Of a stretch of DNA of 64,000 nt, positions 1 through 9,326 are shown piece after piece; the stretch's first letter is position 1; every line of letters begins with the position of its first letter. The translations under genes and the position numbers were made by a program. The notes under the pieces were generated by a model. That model did not search any database. It was given only the letters and a program-made list of their open reading frames with translations, and had not been told where the DNA came from. Source of the stretch: Xanthomonas hortorum pv. pelargonii (GTDB taxonomy: Bacteria; Pseudomonadota; Gammaproteobacteria; Xanthomonadales; Xanthomonadaceae); NCBI RefSeq assembly GCF_024499015.1, contig NZ_CP098604.1, positions 3,348,001 through 3,412,000 of the forward strand, given 5' to 3'.

Positions 1-2
1 TG

Positions 3-734
3 ATCGTGGCATTGCTGGCCACGCTGGCGGGCACCGCGCTGACGCTGTCTGCACTGTATCGCTTGCTCGCGCCACTTCGCATCGCCGCCGACGCGCTGGA
101 TGCGTACTACGCCGATCAACGCCTGCCCACGCTGCCCGAACATGGCGACGACGAGTTGGGGCGTTTGCTGCGCGGCATCAATCGCAGCCTGCGCGGTATC
201 GATGCCGGCATGCGCGATCTCAAGAAGCACGCCTTGTTCGATTCGCTGACCGAGGCGTTGAACCGGCGCGGCTGCGAGCAGGCGATGCTGGATTCGGTCA
301 CCGCCGCGCAGCGCGAAGGCTGGCCGTTCGTGTTGTTCGTGCTGGACATGGACAACCTCAAGACGATCAACGACCGTTTCGGCCATCTGGCCGGTGACCG
401 CGTGTTGGTGCGGCTGGTGGAATCGGCGTACGGCTGGCTCGGTGCGCAGGACTGGATCGGGCGTTGGGGCGGTGATGAATTTTTAATCGGCGTGCATGCC
501 GGCGAAGACGAGGCCACGCTCAAACTCAATCAATGGCTGTCGATGCTCGAACGCGACGATGCCGACGAAGCGCCGCTGCATGTCAGCGCCGGCAGCGCGG
601 TCTGCGAGCAGGGTCTGGATGCCACCGAGTTGTATCGACGCGCCGATGTGGCGATGTACCGCGCCAAGTTCTCCGGCGGTCGGCGCCTGGTGCGCGACGG
701 GCACGATACCCCGCGCAGTCATCCGGTGACCTGA
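3..734 (+). CDS. Diguanylate cyclase (GGDEF), 5' end outside window
   Basis: C-terminal part of a membrane-bound diguanylate cyclase; the frame is open to the window edge, so the start and any sensor domain lie upstream. The visible part starts with the end of a hydrophobic segment, then a HAMP-like linker (about residues 20-70), then a GGDEF domain with the metal/substrate motif DMDNLKTIND and an intact GGDEF signature around base 475. These are the hallmarks of an active enzyme making c-di-GMP from two GTP at the inner membrane. The product-inhibition I-site, normally RxxD ending five residues before GGDEF, reads GAQD here, so feedback inhibition is probably lost. The input signal is unknown. 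Confidence 0.9.
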   Translation: MVALLATLAGTALTLSALYRLLAPLRIAADALDAYYADQRLPTLPEHGDDELGRLLRGINRSLRGIDAGMRDLKKHALFDSLTEALNRRGCEQAMLDSVTAAQREGWPFVLFVLDMDNLKTINDRFGHLAGDRVLVRLVESAYGWLGAQDWIGRWGGDEFLIGVHAGEDEATLKLNQWLSMLERDDADEAPLHVSAGSAVCEQGLDATELYRRADVAMYRAKFSGGRRLVRDGHDTPRSHPVT

Positions 735-809
735 GCCGCCAGCGATGGCACGGGCAGGCAGCGGCCCAGAGCGCTAAAATGCCCGATTCCCCTTGCTGCG
801 GTGCCGTCG

Positions 810-2765
810 ATGCGCTTCCCGTTCCTGTCGCTGTCCCTGGCCGTCTCCATCGCGCTGGCCGGCTGTTCCAACGAGTCCACACCGCCGGCCGCGACCAACG
901 CGGCACCGGCCGCCACCGCCAAGGCCCCCGTGAAAGCAGACGCCCGCAACCACGACGAAAGCTCCTACGCCCAGCCGCAGCTGGTGGTCATCAAGGATCT
1001 GGCGCTGGACCTGAAGCTGGATTTCGACGCCAAGCAAATCGGCGGCACCGCGACCTACACGCTGGACTGGAAAGACAAGGCCGCCAAGCAGCTGGTGCTG
1101 GACACGCGCGAGCTGAGCATTGCGCAGGTGCAGGCCGACGACGGCAAGGGCGCGCTGGCGCCGCTGCAATTTGCGCTGGCGCCGGCCGACAAGACCTTCG
1201 GCAGCAAGCTCACTATCGAGACGCCGACTCAGCCGTCCAAGATCGTGATCACGTATCACACCGCACCGACCGCCTCGGGCCTGCAGTGGCTGGAGCCGTC
1301 GATGACCGAAGGCAAGCAGCTGCCTTTCATGTTCAGCCAGTCGCAGGCGATCCACGCGCGCAGCTGGGTGCCGTTGCAGGACACCCCGAGCGTGCGCTTC
1401 ACTTATAGCGCGCATGTGACCTCGCGCCCGGACGTGATGGTGCTGATGAGCGCCGACAACGACCCCAAGGCCGCGCGCGATGGCGATTACAGCTTCAAGA
1501 TGCCCGAGCCGATTCCGTCCTATCTGCTGGCGATTGCTGCCGGCGATGTGGTGTTCAAGCCGATTTCCGCACGCTCGGGCGTGTGGGCCGAGCCGGCCAT
1601 GGCCGACAAGGCCGCCAAGGAATTCGAAGACACCGAAAAGATGATCGGTGCCGCCGAAAAACTCTATGGCCCGTATCGCTGGGGCCGTTACGACATGCTG
1701 GTGCTGCCGCCGTCGTTCCCGTTCGGCGGCATGGAAAATCCGCGCCTGACCTTCGCCACGCCCACCGTGATCGTCGGCGACAAGTCGCTGGTGTCGCTGG
1801 TCGCGCACGAACTGGCGCATAGCTGGTCGGGCAACCTGGTGACCAATGCCAGCTGGAAGGACATCTGGCTCAACGAAGGCTTCACCACCTACGTGCAGGC
1901 GCGCATCACCGAGGCGTTGTACGGCGCGGAGATGGCCGAGATGGAACGCGAGATCGACCAGGGCGATCTGCTGGCCGAAGTAAAGGACATGGCGCCGGCC
2001 GACCAGGCATTGGCATTGCCGCCGTTGGCCGAGCGCGACCCCGACGAAGCCTTGAGCCAGGTGGCCTACGTCAAGGGCGCGTGGTTCCTGCAGTTCCTGG
2101 AGCAGCGTTTCGGCCGCGAAGTGTTCGACCCGTTCCTGCGCGGTTGGTTCGACGATCACGCGTTTCAGAGCGCCACCACCGACCAGTTCGTCGATTACCT
2201 CAACAAGAACCTGCTGGCCAACCATCCCAATACCGTGAGCGCGGCCGAAGTGGACGCGTGGTTGAAGCAGCCGGGCATCCCGGCCTTCGCCACCAAGGCC
2301 CGCTCGCGCAGCTTCTCGATCGTGGATACCGCACGCATCGCCTGGAGCGGCAGCGGCACGCTGCCCAACAAGCAGGTCACCGGCGAGTGGGGCACGCAGG
2401 AGTGGGTGCATTTCCTCAGCGGCATGGGCGCGACCTTGACGCCGGAACAGCTCAAGCAACTGGATGATGCCTACCACTTCACCGGCACCCCGAACGGTGA
2501 AATCGCGATGCGTTGGTACCCGCTGGCGATCCGTAGCGGCTACACCGATGCGCGCGCCGCTGCCGGCGAGTTCATCGAACGCGTCGGCCGCCGCAAGCTG
2601 GTGCTGCCGATCTATACCGAACTGTTGAAGACCCCGGACGGCATCGCCTTCGCCGAACAGGCCTTCGAAAAGGCCAAGCCCAGCTATCACCCGATCACCA
2701 CCGCATCGGTGACCGAGATGATTGCCAAGGCGAAAGCAGCGCCGCCAACGCAGCCGCAGCCGTAA
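810..2765 (+). CDS. M1-family metallo-aminopeptidase, lipoprotein (LTA4H-like)
   Basis: Zinc aminopeptidase of family M1, expected to remove N-terminal residues from peptides in the periplasm or at the outer membrane. I chose the ATG at 810 (651 aa) over the GTG at 801 because it opens directly on a lipoprotein signal ending in a LAGC lipobox. The substrate-binding signature is GGMENP, the leukotriene-A4-hydrolase variant of GAMEN. The zinc site is HELAH at residues 333-337 with the third ligand in NEGF (E356), the exact HExxHx18E spacing of the family. A helical C-terminal domain follows. The gene stands alone and is followed by a terminator-like hairpin at 2772-2797. Confidence 0.93.
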   Translation: MRFPFLSLSLAVSIALAGCSNESTPPAATNAAPAATAKAPVKADARNHDESSYAQPQLVVIKDLALDLKLDFDAKQIGGTATYTLDWKDKAAKQLVLDTRELSIAQVQADDGKGALAPLQFALAPADKTFGSKLTIETPTQPSKIVITYHTAPTASGLQWLEPSMTEGKQLPFMFSQSQAIHARSWVPLQDTPSVRFTYSAHVTSRPDVMVLMSADNDPKAARDGDYSFKMPEPIPSYLLAIAAGDVVFKPISARSGVWAEPAMADKAAKEFEDTEKMIGAAEKLYGPYRWGRYDMLVLPPSFPFGGMENPRLTFATPTVIVGDKSLVSLVAHELAHSWSGNLVTNASWKDIWLNEGFTTYVQARITEALYGAEMAEMEREIDQGDLLAEVKDMAPADQALALPPLAERDPDEALSQVAYVKGAWFLQFLEQRFGREVFDPFLRGWFDDHAFQSATTDQFVDYLNKNLLANHPNTVSAAEVDAWLKQPGIPAFATKARSRSFSIVDTARIAWSGSGTLPNKQVTGEWGTQEWVHFLSGMGATLTPEQLKQLDDAYHFTGTPNGEIAMRWYPLAIRSGYTDARAAAGEFIERVGRRKLVLPIYTELLKTPDGIAFAEQAFEKAKPSYHPITTASVTEMIAKAKAAPPTQPQP

Positions 2766-2771
2766 TGGCAG

Positions 2772-2797
2772 GGGAGGGCGTTGCAAGACGCCCTCCC
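2772..2797 (+). terminator. Terminator-like hairpin after the M1 peptidase
   Basis: A GC-rich 10-bp stem (GGGAGGGCGT / ACGCCCTCCC) with a 6-base loop lies 6 bases after the stop codon. There is no T-tract, so it may act as an RNA 3' stabiliser or a weak terminator. Confidence 0.5.
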
Positions 2798-2942
2798 GCC
2801 GCTTCCAGCGCTGCATCGCGCCCGGGTGCGCTCCTACAGTGTCTGGTCGTCTGATCGTGGGCAGGCTGTCTGCGCAAGCCGTTGATCAATTCCATCGGGG
2901 CAGGCTGGTATCGTTGCCATTGAATTCGCCCCGGAGTCCACG

Positions 2943-3662
2943 ATGAAGTATCTGCTGAGCGCGGCCTTGTGCGTCGCTGTAGTGAGCGGCTGTACCGACC
3001 GCGAGGCGCAACGTCAGGCGCAGGAAACCGCACAGGCGCAGGTCAAGGAAAGCGAGGCCGATGCGCTCGCCAAGCAATACGACGAGGCAGTGAAAGTGCA
3101 GAACTGGGACATGGCACGCGCGCATGGCGCCGCGTTGCTGGAAGGCTACGCCGGCACCGCTGCGGCCACACGCATCGAATCCGGCTACGCCGACATCAAG
3201 GCCAAGGGCGAGCAGGCGCGCGAATTGCGCCGCATGCAGGCGTTATGGCAATACTCGCAGGTGCCGGCCAAGGGCGGCACGCAGCGCTCGGCGATGATCG
3301 ATGCCAAGGACCGTGTGGACGTGGACGGTAGCGGCCCGAAGCCGGTGAGCCTGGTGTTCCGCGATCACCCGCAGTGGAAGCGCCACAGCTATCTGGTGCT
3401 CAAGGCCGGCGACTTCAACTGCTACAGCGGCTGCAAGGTGCAGGTCTCGGCCGACGGCGGCGCAGTGCGCCCGATGGCCGCGCATCGCCCCGACACCGAT
3501 GAAGCGATCGCGATGTTCATCGACGATGACAAGGCGCTATGGAAACTGGCGCGCGGTGCAAAGCGCATCAGTATCGCGTTCCCGGTGAAAGCCGGCGGCA
3601 CGCGTACCGCCGAGTTCGAAGTGGGTGGGCTGGATAACACGCAGATGCCGGGCTGGAAGTAG
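2943..3662 (+). CDS. Hypothetical lipoprotein, 239 aa
   Basis: I do not recognise a named family. The N-terminus is a lipoprotein signal (VVSGC lipobox at about residue 17). It is followed by a charged, Gln/Glu/Ala-rich helical stretch (about residues 20-100) that looks like a coiled coil, then a globular part with a Cys pair (NCYSGC) and alternating beta-like segments. It is probably anchored in the envelope facing the periplasm. It is flanked by hairpins and reads as a single-gene transcript. Function unknown. Confidence 0.8.
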   Translation: MKYLLSAALCVAVVSGCTDREAQRQAQETAQAQVKESEADALAKQYDEAVKVQNWDMARAHGAALLEGYAGTAAATRIESGYADIKAKGEQARELRRMQALWQYSQVPAKGGTQRSAMIDAKDRVDVDGSGPKPVSLVFRDHPQWKRHSYLVLKAGDFNCYSGCKVQVSADGGAVRPMAAHRPDTDEAIAMFIDDDKALWKLARGAKRISIAFPVKAGGTRTAEFEVGGLDNTQMPGWK

Positions 3663-3687
3663 ACGCCACAGCCGACCGTGCGGCACA

Positions 3688-3732
3688 TAGACGCGCGGTC
3701 GGTGCACCGCATCGGTGTGTGCCGCGCGTCTA
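3688..3732 (+). repeat. Inverted repeat in intergenic space
   Basis: Perfect 11-bp arms, TAGACGCGCGG at 3688-3698 and CCGCGCGTCTA at 3722-3732, are separated by 23 bases. It lies just downstream of the lipoprotein stop codon and could terminate or protect that transcript. There is no T-tract. Confidence 0.5.
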
Positions 3733-3829
3733 TCCTGGTGATTGCGCAAGGTGTGCTTTCGCCTGACGATTGCCTGCCGTGTCGCGTTCACCACTCTCAC
3801 GTCTTCGCACGTATGTACGTATGGACTGC

Positions 3830-4462
3830 ATGACACTCACACAGACATCTCCCGCGTTGTCCAGGTACCGCCACTGGGTCTTCGACATGGATGGCACGCT
3901 GACCGAAGCCGTGCATGATTTCGCATTGATTCGACGCGTGTTGGAGATCCCGTCCGAGGCCGACATCCTGCATCATCTGGCATCGCTACCTGCCGACCAG
4001 GCTGCTGCCAAACACGCATGGTTACTCGAGCACGAGCGTGAGCTCGCACGGACCGCACGCGCCGCGCCCGGTGCAGTCGAATTGGTGCGTGCATTGCAGG
4101 CGGCCGGATGCCAACTCGGCATGCTTACCCGCAACGCACGCGAACTGGCGCAGGTGACGTTGCAGGCGATCGGCCTGCACGATGCATTTGCCTGGGACAC
4201 CATCGTCGGCCGTGACGAGGCCGCGCCCAAACCCGCGCCCGATGGCCTGCGGTATTTCGAACGACGCTGGTCGGTCGACGGTGCGGCATTGGTGATGGTC
4301 GGCGACCACCACAACGACCTGGCCTGCGGTCGTGCCGTTGGCGCCTGCACGGTGCTGGTCAACACGTCGGGTGACCCCTGGCCCGGCTTTGCCGACTGGC
4401 GCTTGCAGGATTGCACGCAGTTGCTGATGCGGTGGAAGGCTGGCGTGGTGTCTCGCAAGTAG
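3830..4462 (+). CDS. HAD-superfamily hydrolase (phosphatase-like)
   Basis: Cytoplasmic haloacid-dehalogenase-fold hydrolase, probably a phosphoglycolate-phosphatase-like small-molecule phosphatase. Motif I is DMDGTLT, with the nucleophile and acid/base Asp. Motif II is the Thr in LTRN, the motif III Lys lies in EAAPKPAPD, and motif IV is GDHHND. A helical cap is inserted between motifs I and II. I prefer the ATG at 3830 (210 aa); another in-frame ATG is at 3821. Substrate not predictable from sequence. Confidence 0.85.
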   Translation: MTLTQTSPALSRYRHWVFDMDGTLTEAVHDFALIRRVLEIPSEADILHHLASLPADQAAAKHAWLLEHERELARTARAAPGAVELVRALQAAGCQLGMLTRNARELAQVTLQAIGLHDAFAWDTIVGRDEAAPKPAPDGLRYFERRWSVDGAALVMVGDHHNDLACGRAVGACTVLVNTSGDPWPGFADWRLQDCTQLLMRWKAGVVSRK

Positions 4463-4772
4463 GCGAGCAGTGCGGATGGGTTGATTGCGATGCAGAGCTC
4501 GCCGCGCTGTCTTTGGATGACTATTCAATCCGTCTCGCTGTGAGGTTGCCTGATTTATTCGAGGCAATGCCGGGCAAGAAGAGAAAGTGACTCGCGCCAC
4601 ACGGCGCATGAAAGTTCCCAGGGACGTTATCGCGCAAAATCAAACGTCCACCTGACTAATAGTGACCCTCGGCCACGAAAATATCGATGCCGACGACGTT
4701 GAATGCGTAAGTCCAAATGCATGGCATCGACCTGCAGTGCTTGCCGACCAGCAGGCGCGAACAGTGGGAGAG

Positions 4773-4873
4773 CGGTGTCGTATCCGGGTGCGGGACCGTG
4801 TGGCGGCATGGATGCCGCCACCGAGCCTCCACGGACGGATTCACGGCGTGTCCCGCTCCCGGATGCGGCGCCG
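4773..4873. repeat. Nested palindrome, copy 1 (GG-loop core)
   Basis: The outer imperfect arms at 4773-4796 and 4850-4873 match at 20 of 24 positions. They enclose an inner perfect hairpin at 4800-4821 with 10-bp arms around a GG centre (core GCGGCATGGATGCCGC). The core matches copies at 4991-5016 and 56440-56469, with CC swapped for GG. Confidence 0.65.
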
Positions 4874-4936
4874 TGCACACACCAACCCACACATGCAACG
4901 TCTGTCAGTCTTGTGCGAATGCTTCGGCTCATGGAG

Positions 4937-5044
4937 GGCGCTTGCACGCGTACCAGCGTGGGACACGCCGCAAGTACGTCCGTGTAGGCTCTTACGCGGC
5001 ATCCATGCCGCGTAAGGTCCCACGCCGGTACGCGCGCAAGCGCC
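4937..5044. repeat. Nested palindrome, copy 2 (CC-loop core)
   Basis: The outer arms at 4937-4964 and 5017-5044 pair at 26 of 28 positions. The inner arms at 4991-5002 and 5005-5016 are a perfect 12-bp hairpin around CC (core GCGGCATCCATGCCGC). The core is identical to the centre of the 82-base palindrome at 56414, whereas the outer arms are unrelated in sequence. Confidence 0.7.
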
Positions 5045-5459
5045 ACCGATTTCGGTCGATGTCTAAAGGGAAAACGGGGTCTGATGTACATGCAGTGTGT
5101 TGGAACAAGGCGTGCCAGCAGAAGCTGCGGGCGCGGCCTGATGCAGCCAGCAGCGAGCAAAACCCGCAGTCATTGCCATGGCATTTGCTGACTGGCAACA
5201 CCGAACCATCTGCACCACCGATGTAACAGCACGCCCGGTGCAAACTGTGCCAAAACCGTGACAGTGCACCTCGCTCAAGCGACTGCCATCACAGCAAAGC
5301 CCCGCTGCCCCGACATGGTGCACCGCACCAGCGCACTGGCATGGCGTTTGCTCTCTTCTCCCTCGACGTTTCCGACGTCTGCGACGCAACTGGCTGCAAC
5401 AGTGCCTGCGCTGCGGATGTTTCAACCGACTGGTTGTTCAATCGAAGGGGTAGACGCAT

Positions 5460-7478
5460 ATGCATCAATCTTCCTGTCGCAGCATTCGCAGCGGTGCGCT
5501 GCTCATGCTTGCGCTGAGCGCCGCGCTGTCCGGCTGTAAAAAGGACGCCGCCACTGAAACTGCAGCGCCCGCACCGGCAGCCGCGCCCGCCGCTGCGCCG
5601 CCGGCCGCCGCCGTGGTCGACACCGATGGCGAATTCACCACCAATGCCAGCAACCCGGATAACTGGGGCGGCATCGGGCGCGACTTCGCACTCACCCGGC
5701 ATAGCCCGCTGGCCGAAATCAATCGCGACAACGTCAAGAATCTCAAGATGTCGTGGGAGATGAAGACCGATGCCACGCGCGGCCACGAAGGCCAGCCACT
5801 GGTGATCGGCAGCATCATGTACATGGTCAGCGCCTACCCGAACAACGTGTTCGCCATCGACCTGGCGGCGCAGGACGACGGTGGCAAGGTGTTGTGGAAA
5901 TACACCCCGCAACAGGACGAACGCTCGGTGGCGGTGGCGTGCTGCGATACGGTCAACCGTGGCGCTTCGTATGCCGACGGCAAGCTGGTGTTCGGCAGCC
6001 TGAGCGGCGATGTGATCGCACTCGATGCCAAGACCGGCAAGGAAGTGTGGAAGCAGAAACTCGGGCATCCGGACAAGGGCGAAACCATCACCATGGCGCC
6101 GATCATTGCCGACGGCAAAGTGATCGCCGGCATCAGCGGCAACGAGTTCGGCGTGCTCGGGCGCGTGGCGGCCTACAGTCTGGCCGATGGCAAGCAGGTG
6201 TGGTCCTGCGATGCGGCCGGCACCGACAAATCGATCTGCCTGGGTGCGGATTTCAACAAGGCCAATCCGCAGCACGGCCAGCTCGGCGATCTGGGCGTCA
6301 AGACCTTTCCCAACGACGAATGGAAGCGCGGCGGCGGTGCGGCGTGGGGCTGGTACAGCTACGACCCGAAGTTGAAGCTGCTCTATTACGGCACCGGTAA
6401 TCCCGGCCTGTGGAGCCCGTCGTATCGCTGCGGCAAGACCTCGCAGGAGGAATGCAACAACGGCGAGCATGACAACAAGTGGTCGATGACCCTGTTCGCA
6501 CGCAAGATCGATACCGGCGAAGCGGTGTGGGGCTATCAGAAGACCCCGTTCGACCAATGGGATTACGACGGCATCAACGAGCCGATCCTGGTCGATCTGA
6601 CCATCGACGGCAAGGAAGTTCCGTCCGTGGTGCAATTCGATCGTAATGGCTTTGCCTACGTGCTCGATCGTCGCGACGGCACCTTGCTGCGCGCGCACAA
6701 GTTCGTGCCGGCCAACTGGGCCGAACGCATCGACATGAAGACCGGCCGCCCGGTGAAGGTGGCCGCGCATTCGCCACTGGAACGCGGCAAGAAAGTGCAG
6801 GCGTTCCCCTCGGCAATGGGCGGCAGGGACCAGCAGCCGTGCTCGGTGGACCCGGCCAATTCGGCGGTGTTCTTCTGCGGCACCAACAACTGGCATATGG
6901 AGCTGGAACCGCAGGAACGCGGCAACACCATGATGGGTCTGCCTTACGTGTTTGCCAACGTGATGATGAAGCCCAACGAGCCGGGTGCGCTGGGCATCGT
7001 CAAGGCGTTCGATGTGGTGGAAGGCAAGTCCAAGTGGGAGATCAAGGAGAAGTTCCCGGTGTGGAGCGGCACCCTGGTCACCGATGGCGGGCTGGTGTTC
7101 TACGGCACGCTGGATGGCTGGTTCCGTGCGGTGGACAAGGACACCGGCAAGAAGCTGTGGGAGATGAAACTGCCCTCCGGCATCATCGGCAACCCGATCG
7201 CCTACAAGGCCAATGGGCACCAGTATGTTGCGGTGTTCTCCGGTATCGGTGGCTGGATCGGCTTGCCGGTGGCCGCAGGTCTGGACCCGGCCGATCCGTA
7301 TGGCGCGCTGGGCGCAGCCGGTTTGGCATTCGGTGCCGGTTTCGACAAGATTCCGCTCGGCGGCATGGTGCACACCTTCCGCATCGATGGCGCCGGCAAG
7401 ACCGTGACCGCCAGTGCCACCGCCACCGCGGCCGCAGGCGGCGGCACCGCCAACGCCGCAGCGAAGACCGCACGATGA
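5460..7478 (+). CDS. PQQ-dependent alcohol dehydrogenase, XoxF-like, lipoprotein
   Basis: Quinoprotein dehydrogenase of the methanol/ethanol family: an eight-bladed propeller that oxidises a primary alcohol, likely methanol, in the periplasm and passes electrons to cytochrome c. Visible landmarks are the vicinal disulfide C161-C162 in CCDTVNRG and the metal ligands E229 (NEFG) and N314 (GTGNPG). The catalytic Asp lies in WDYDGIN (D368), followed two residues on by a second Asp (D370). In this family DxD marks lanthanide-dependent XoxF/ExaF enzymes; calcium MxaF has Ala at the second position. Unusually, the N-terminus is a lipoprotein signal (LSGC lipobox) with an Ala/Pro linker, so the enzyme should be membrane-tethered. 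First gene of a tightly spaced cluster. The substrate is an inference. Confidence 0.92.
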   Translation: MHQSSCRSIRSGALLMLALSAALSGCKKDAATETAAPAPAAAPAAAPPAAAVVDTDGEFTTNASNPDNWGGIGRDFALTRHSPLAEINRDNVKNLKMSWEMKTDATRGHEGQPLVIGSIMYMVSAYPNNVFAIDLAAQDDGGKVLWKYTPQQDERSVAVACCDTVNRGASYADGKLVFGSLSGDVIALDAKTGKEVWKQKLGHPDKGETITMAPIIADGKVIAGISGNEFGVLGRVAAYSLADGKQVWSCDAAGTDKSICLGADFNKANPQHGQLGDLGVKTFPNDEWKRGGGAAWGWYSYDPKLKLLYYGTGNPGLWSPSYRCGKTSQEECNNGEHDNKWSMTLFARKIDTGEAVWGYQKTPFDQWDYDGINEPILVDLTIDGKEVPSVVQFDRNGFAYVLDRRDGTLLRAHKFVPANWAERIDMKTGRPVKVAAHSPLERGKKVQAFPSAMGGRDQQPCSVDPANSAVFFCGTNNWHMELEPQERGNTMMGLPYVFANVMMKPNEPGALGIVKAFDVVEGKSKWEIKEKFPVWSGTLVTDGGLVFYGTLDGWFRAVDKDTGKKLWEMKLPSGIIGNPIAYKANGHQYVAVFSGIGGWIGLPVAAGLDPADPYGALGAAGLAFGAGFDKIPLGGMVHTFRIDGAGKTVTASATATAAAGGGTANAAAKTAR

Positions 7479-9253
7479 GATCCAGGCAAGGCGTTGCAAG
7501 CGCGTACCGGCAGCTGGCTGCCGGTACGCGTGGCATGAGCCGGCGGCTGCGTCAGCTGCTGGTGCTTTGCAGCCTCGGACTCGTCGCCGCAGGCTGCACA
7601 CGCGAGCCGTCCTCACCGACGGCTCGCGCTTCTTCTTCCGATGCGGTGCCCACTGCGGCGCCTGCATCAACCGCACCACCGTCATCGTCATCGGCATCGG
7701 TCGTGACCTCGCCGCCGCCTGCACCCGACCCGCAGGTGCTGCGGGTATGCGCCGACCCCGGCAACATGCCGCTGTCCAACAAGGCCGGCGAGGGCTTCCA
7801 GAACAAGATCGCGCAGGTCGTGGCCGATGCCATGGGGCGGCGCCTGGAATACGAGTGGCGCACCTACTACCAACGCGGGCTGGCACGCAGCACCATCAAT
7901 GCCGGCCGCTGCGATGTGTTGATGGATCTCAACAGCGATTTCGAGCAGGGCCTGACCACGCGCCCGCTGTATCGCTCGGCCTATGTGCTGGTGACGCGCA
8001 AGGGCTTGAATCTCGTACCGACATCGTTGGACGACCCGGGGCTGAAAAAGCTGCGGCTGGGCGTGTTCCAAAGCTCGCCCGCACGCCAGGCCTTGTACGA
8101 GCACGGCATCAGCGGCGATGTGCAGTACCTGTTCTACGACTCGGCCACCGCGCCGGAAGAACATCCCGGCAAGCTGGTCGAACGTGTCGCTGCCAATGAA
8201 CTGGATGCGGCCGAATCCTGGGGCCCGGTGGCCGGGTATTACGCGCAACGCAGCGGGCTGGGCGTGGTGCCGCTCAACACCATCGACGATTCGGTCTTGG
8301 AGTACTCGATGGCGTGGGCAGTGTCGCGCAAGAACGCGGACCTGCGCGATGCCTTGAACACGGCCATGCAACAGAGCGCGGCAAAGATCGCCGAAATTCT
8401 GCGCAGTTACCACGTGCCGCTGGTGCGGTGTAGCGACTGCGTGGTTGCCGGCGATCTGGCATCGCACGGGCCGTATGCGACGCCGACGCCGGTCTCGAAA
8501 GCGCCGAGCCCGGCCGCGTCGTCGCAGGAACTGGCGCAGCTGCAACTTCGCATTGCCGACGGTGCCGACCCGAACCAGGAACTGGCGCATGCGCTGGATG
8601 CCGGCGATGGCGTGCGTGCAGCGTGGCTGTTGCGGCATGGCGCCGATGCCAATCGTCCCAACCTGCTCGGCGAGCCGCCGTTGCATCAGGCCATCCGCAA
8701 TCAGGAACCGGATCTGGTCAGCCTGTTGCTCGATGCCGGTGCACGCCTGGATGCGCGCGATAGCAGCGGCTGGACCGCGTTGATGAAGGCGGCCTGGGCC
8801 AACGATGCCGACAGTGTCGGCAAGTTGCTGGGCAAGCGTGCACCGGTGGACACCGTCTCCAGCGATGGCTGGAGCGCGCTGGAGGTGGCGGTGTCCTACG
8901 CCGATGTCGGCGTGGTGCAGGCATTGCTGGCAGCGGGTGCGAATGTGCGGCGTGCCAATCCCACCGGCTTCACGCCGGTGATGTTTGCGGTGGCGCGTGA
9001 CGACCCGGCGATTCTCGATGCGGTGCTGGCACGCGGGGCCGACGTCGGCCACGCAAATCAGGCCGGCGTCACTGCATTGATGTTGGCTGCAGCGGCCGGG
9101 CGCGAATCAGTGGCCAAGCGCTTGTTGGCGGCCGGTGCCGATCCTGCCGCACGTAATCGCGATGGCAAGACCGCCGCCACGTTGGCGCAGGCACGCGGCG
9201 ACACCGCGCTGGCCACGCTGCTCACGCAGGCCAGGCGTTCGTCTCGGCAATGA
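7475..9253 (+). CDS. MoxJ/XoxJ-like substrate-binding protein fused to ankyrin repeats, lipoprotein
   Basis: The start ATG at 7475 overlaps the dehydrogenase stop (ATGA), so translation is probably coupled. The 592-aa product has a lipoprotein signal (VAAGC), a Pro/Ser/Ala linker, and a solute-binding-protein fold (about residues 85-320, opening VLRVCADPGNMPLSN). That fold is typical of the quinoprotein-dehydrogenase-associated MoxJ/XoxJ family, thought to help activate the dehydrogenase. About five ankyrin repeats follow (residues 350-590; motifs such as GEPPLHQAI and GWTALMKAAW). The fusion of MoxJ-like and ankyrin domains is unusual, and the ankyrin half may hold the cytochrome or the dehydrogenase. 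That role is an inference. Confidence 0.88.
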   Translation: MRSRQGVASAYRQLAAGTRGMSRRLRQLLVLCSLGLVAAGCTREPSSPTARASSSDAVPTAAPASTAPPSSSSASVVTSPPPAPDPQVLRVCADPGNMPLSNKAGEGFQNKIAQVVADAMGRRLEYEWRTYYQRGLARSTINAGRCDVLMDLNSDFEQGLTTRPLYRSAYVLVTRKGLNLVPTSLDDPGLKKLRLGVFQSSPARQALYEHGISGDVQYLFYDSATAPEEHPGKLVERVAANELDAAESWGPVAGYYAQRSGLGVVPLNTIDDSVLEYSMAWAVSRKNADLRDALNTAMQQSAAKIAEILRSYHVPLVRCSDCVVAGDLASHGPYATPTPVSKAPSPAASSQELAQLQLRIADGADPNQELAHALDAGDGVRAAWLLRHGADANRPNLLGEPPLHQAIRNQEPDLVSLLLDAGARLDARDSSGWTALMKAAWANDADSVGKLLGKRAPVDTVSSDGWSALEVAVSYADVGVVQALLAAGANVRRANPTGFTPVMFAVARDDPAILDAVLARGADVGHANQAGVTALMLAAAAGRESVAKRLLAAGADPAARNRDGKTAATLAQARGDTALATLLTQARRSSRQ

Positions 9254-9326
9254 CTTCGGCAATGACTGTGTCACCTGCCGCGTGCACGGGGTGCGCGGTG
9301 TTCCCTCCGATCAGAAAGGTTCGTCC

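Larger units (their letters stand above)
4463..5459. other. Gene-free region with nested palindromes
   Basis: About 1 kb between the HAD gene and the PQQ dehydrogenase. Short open frames occur on both strands, but none has a convincing ribosome site or recognisable protein. It holds two large nested palindromes (listed separately) and presumably the promoter of the dehydrogenase cluster, which I could not place with confidence. Confidence 0.6.

Noticed and set aside
774..2816. Long open frame antisense to the M1 peptidase
   Set aside because: It is a shadow of the peptidase gene, with no start signal or domain.
4627..5243. Several overlapping open frames on both strands
   Set aside because: They arise from the palindromes (both strands read similarly) and none has a ribosome site or protein-like composition.
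5289..7886. Very long open frame antisense to the PQQ dehydrogenase
   Set aside because: It has no recognisable domain and is His/Arg/Ala-rich, as expected from the complement of a GC-rich gene. The plus-strand protein is unmistakable.
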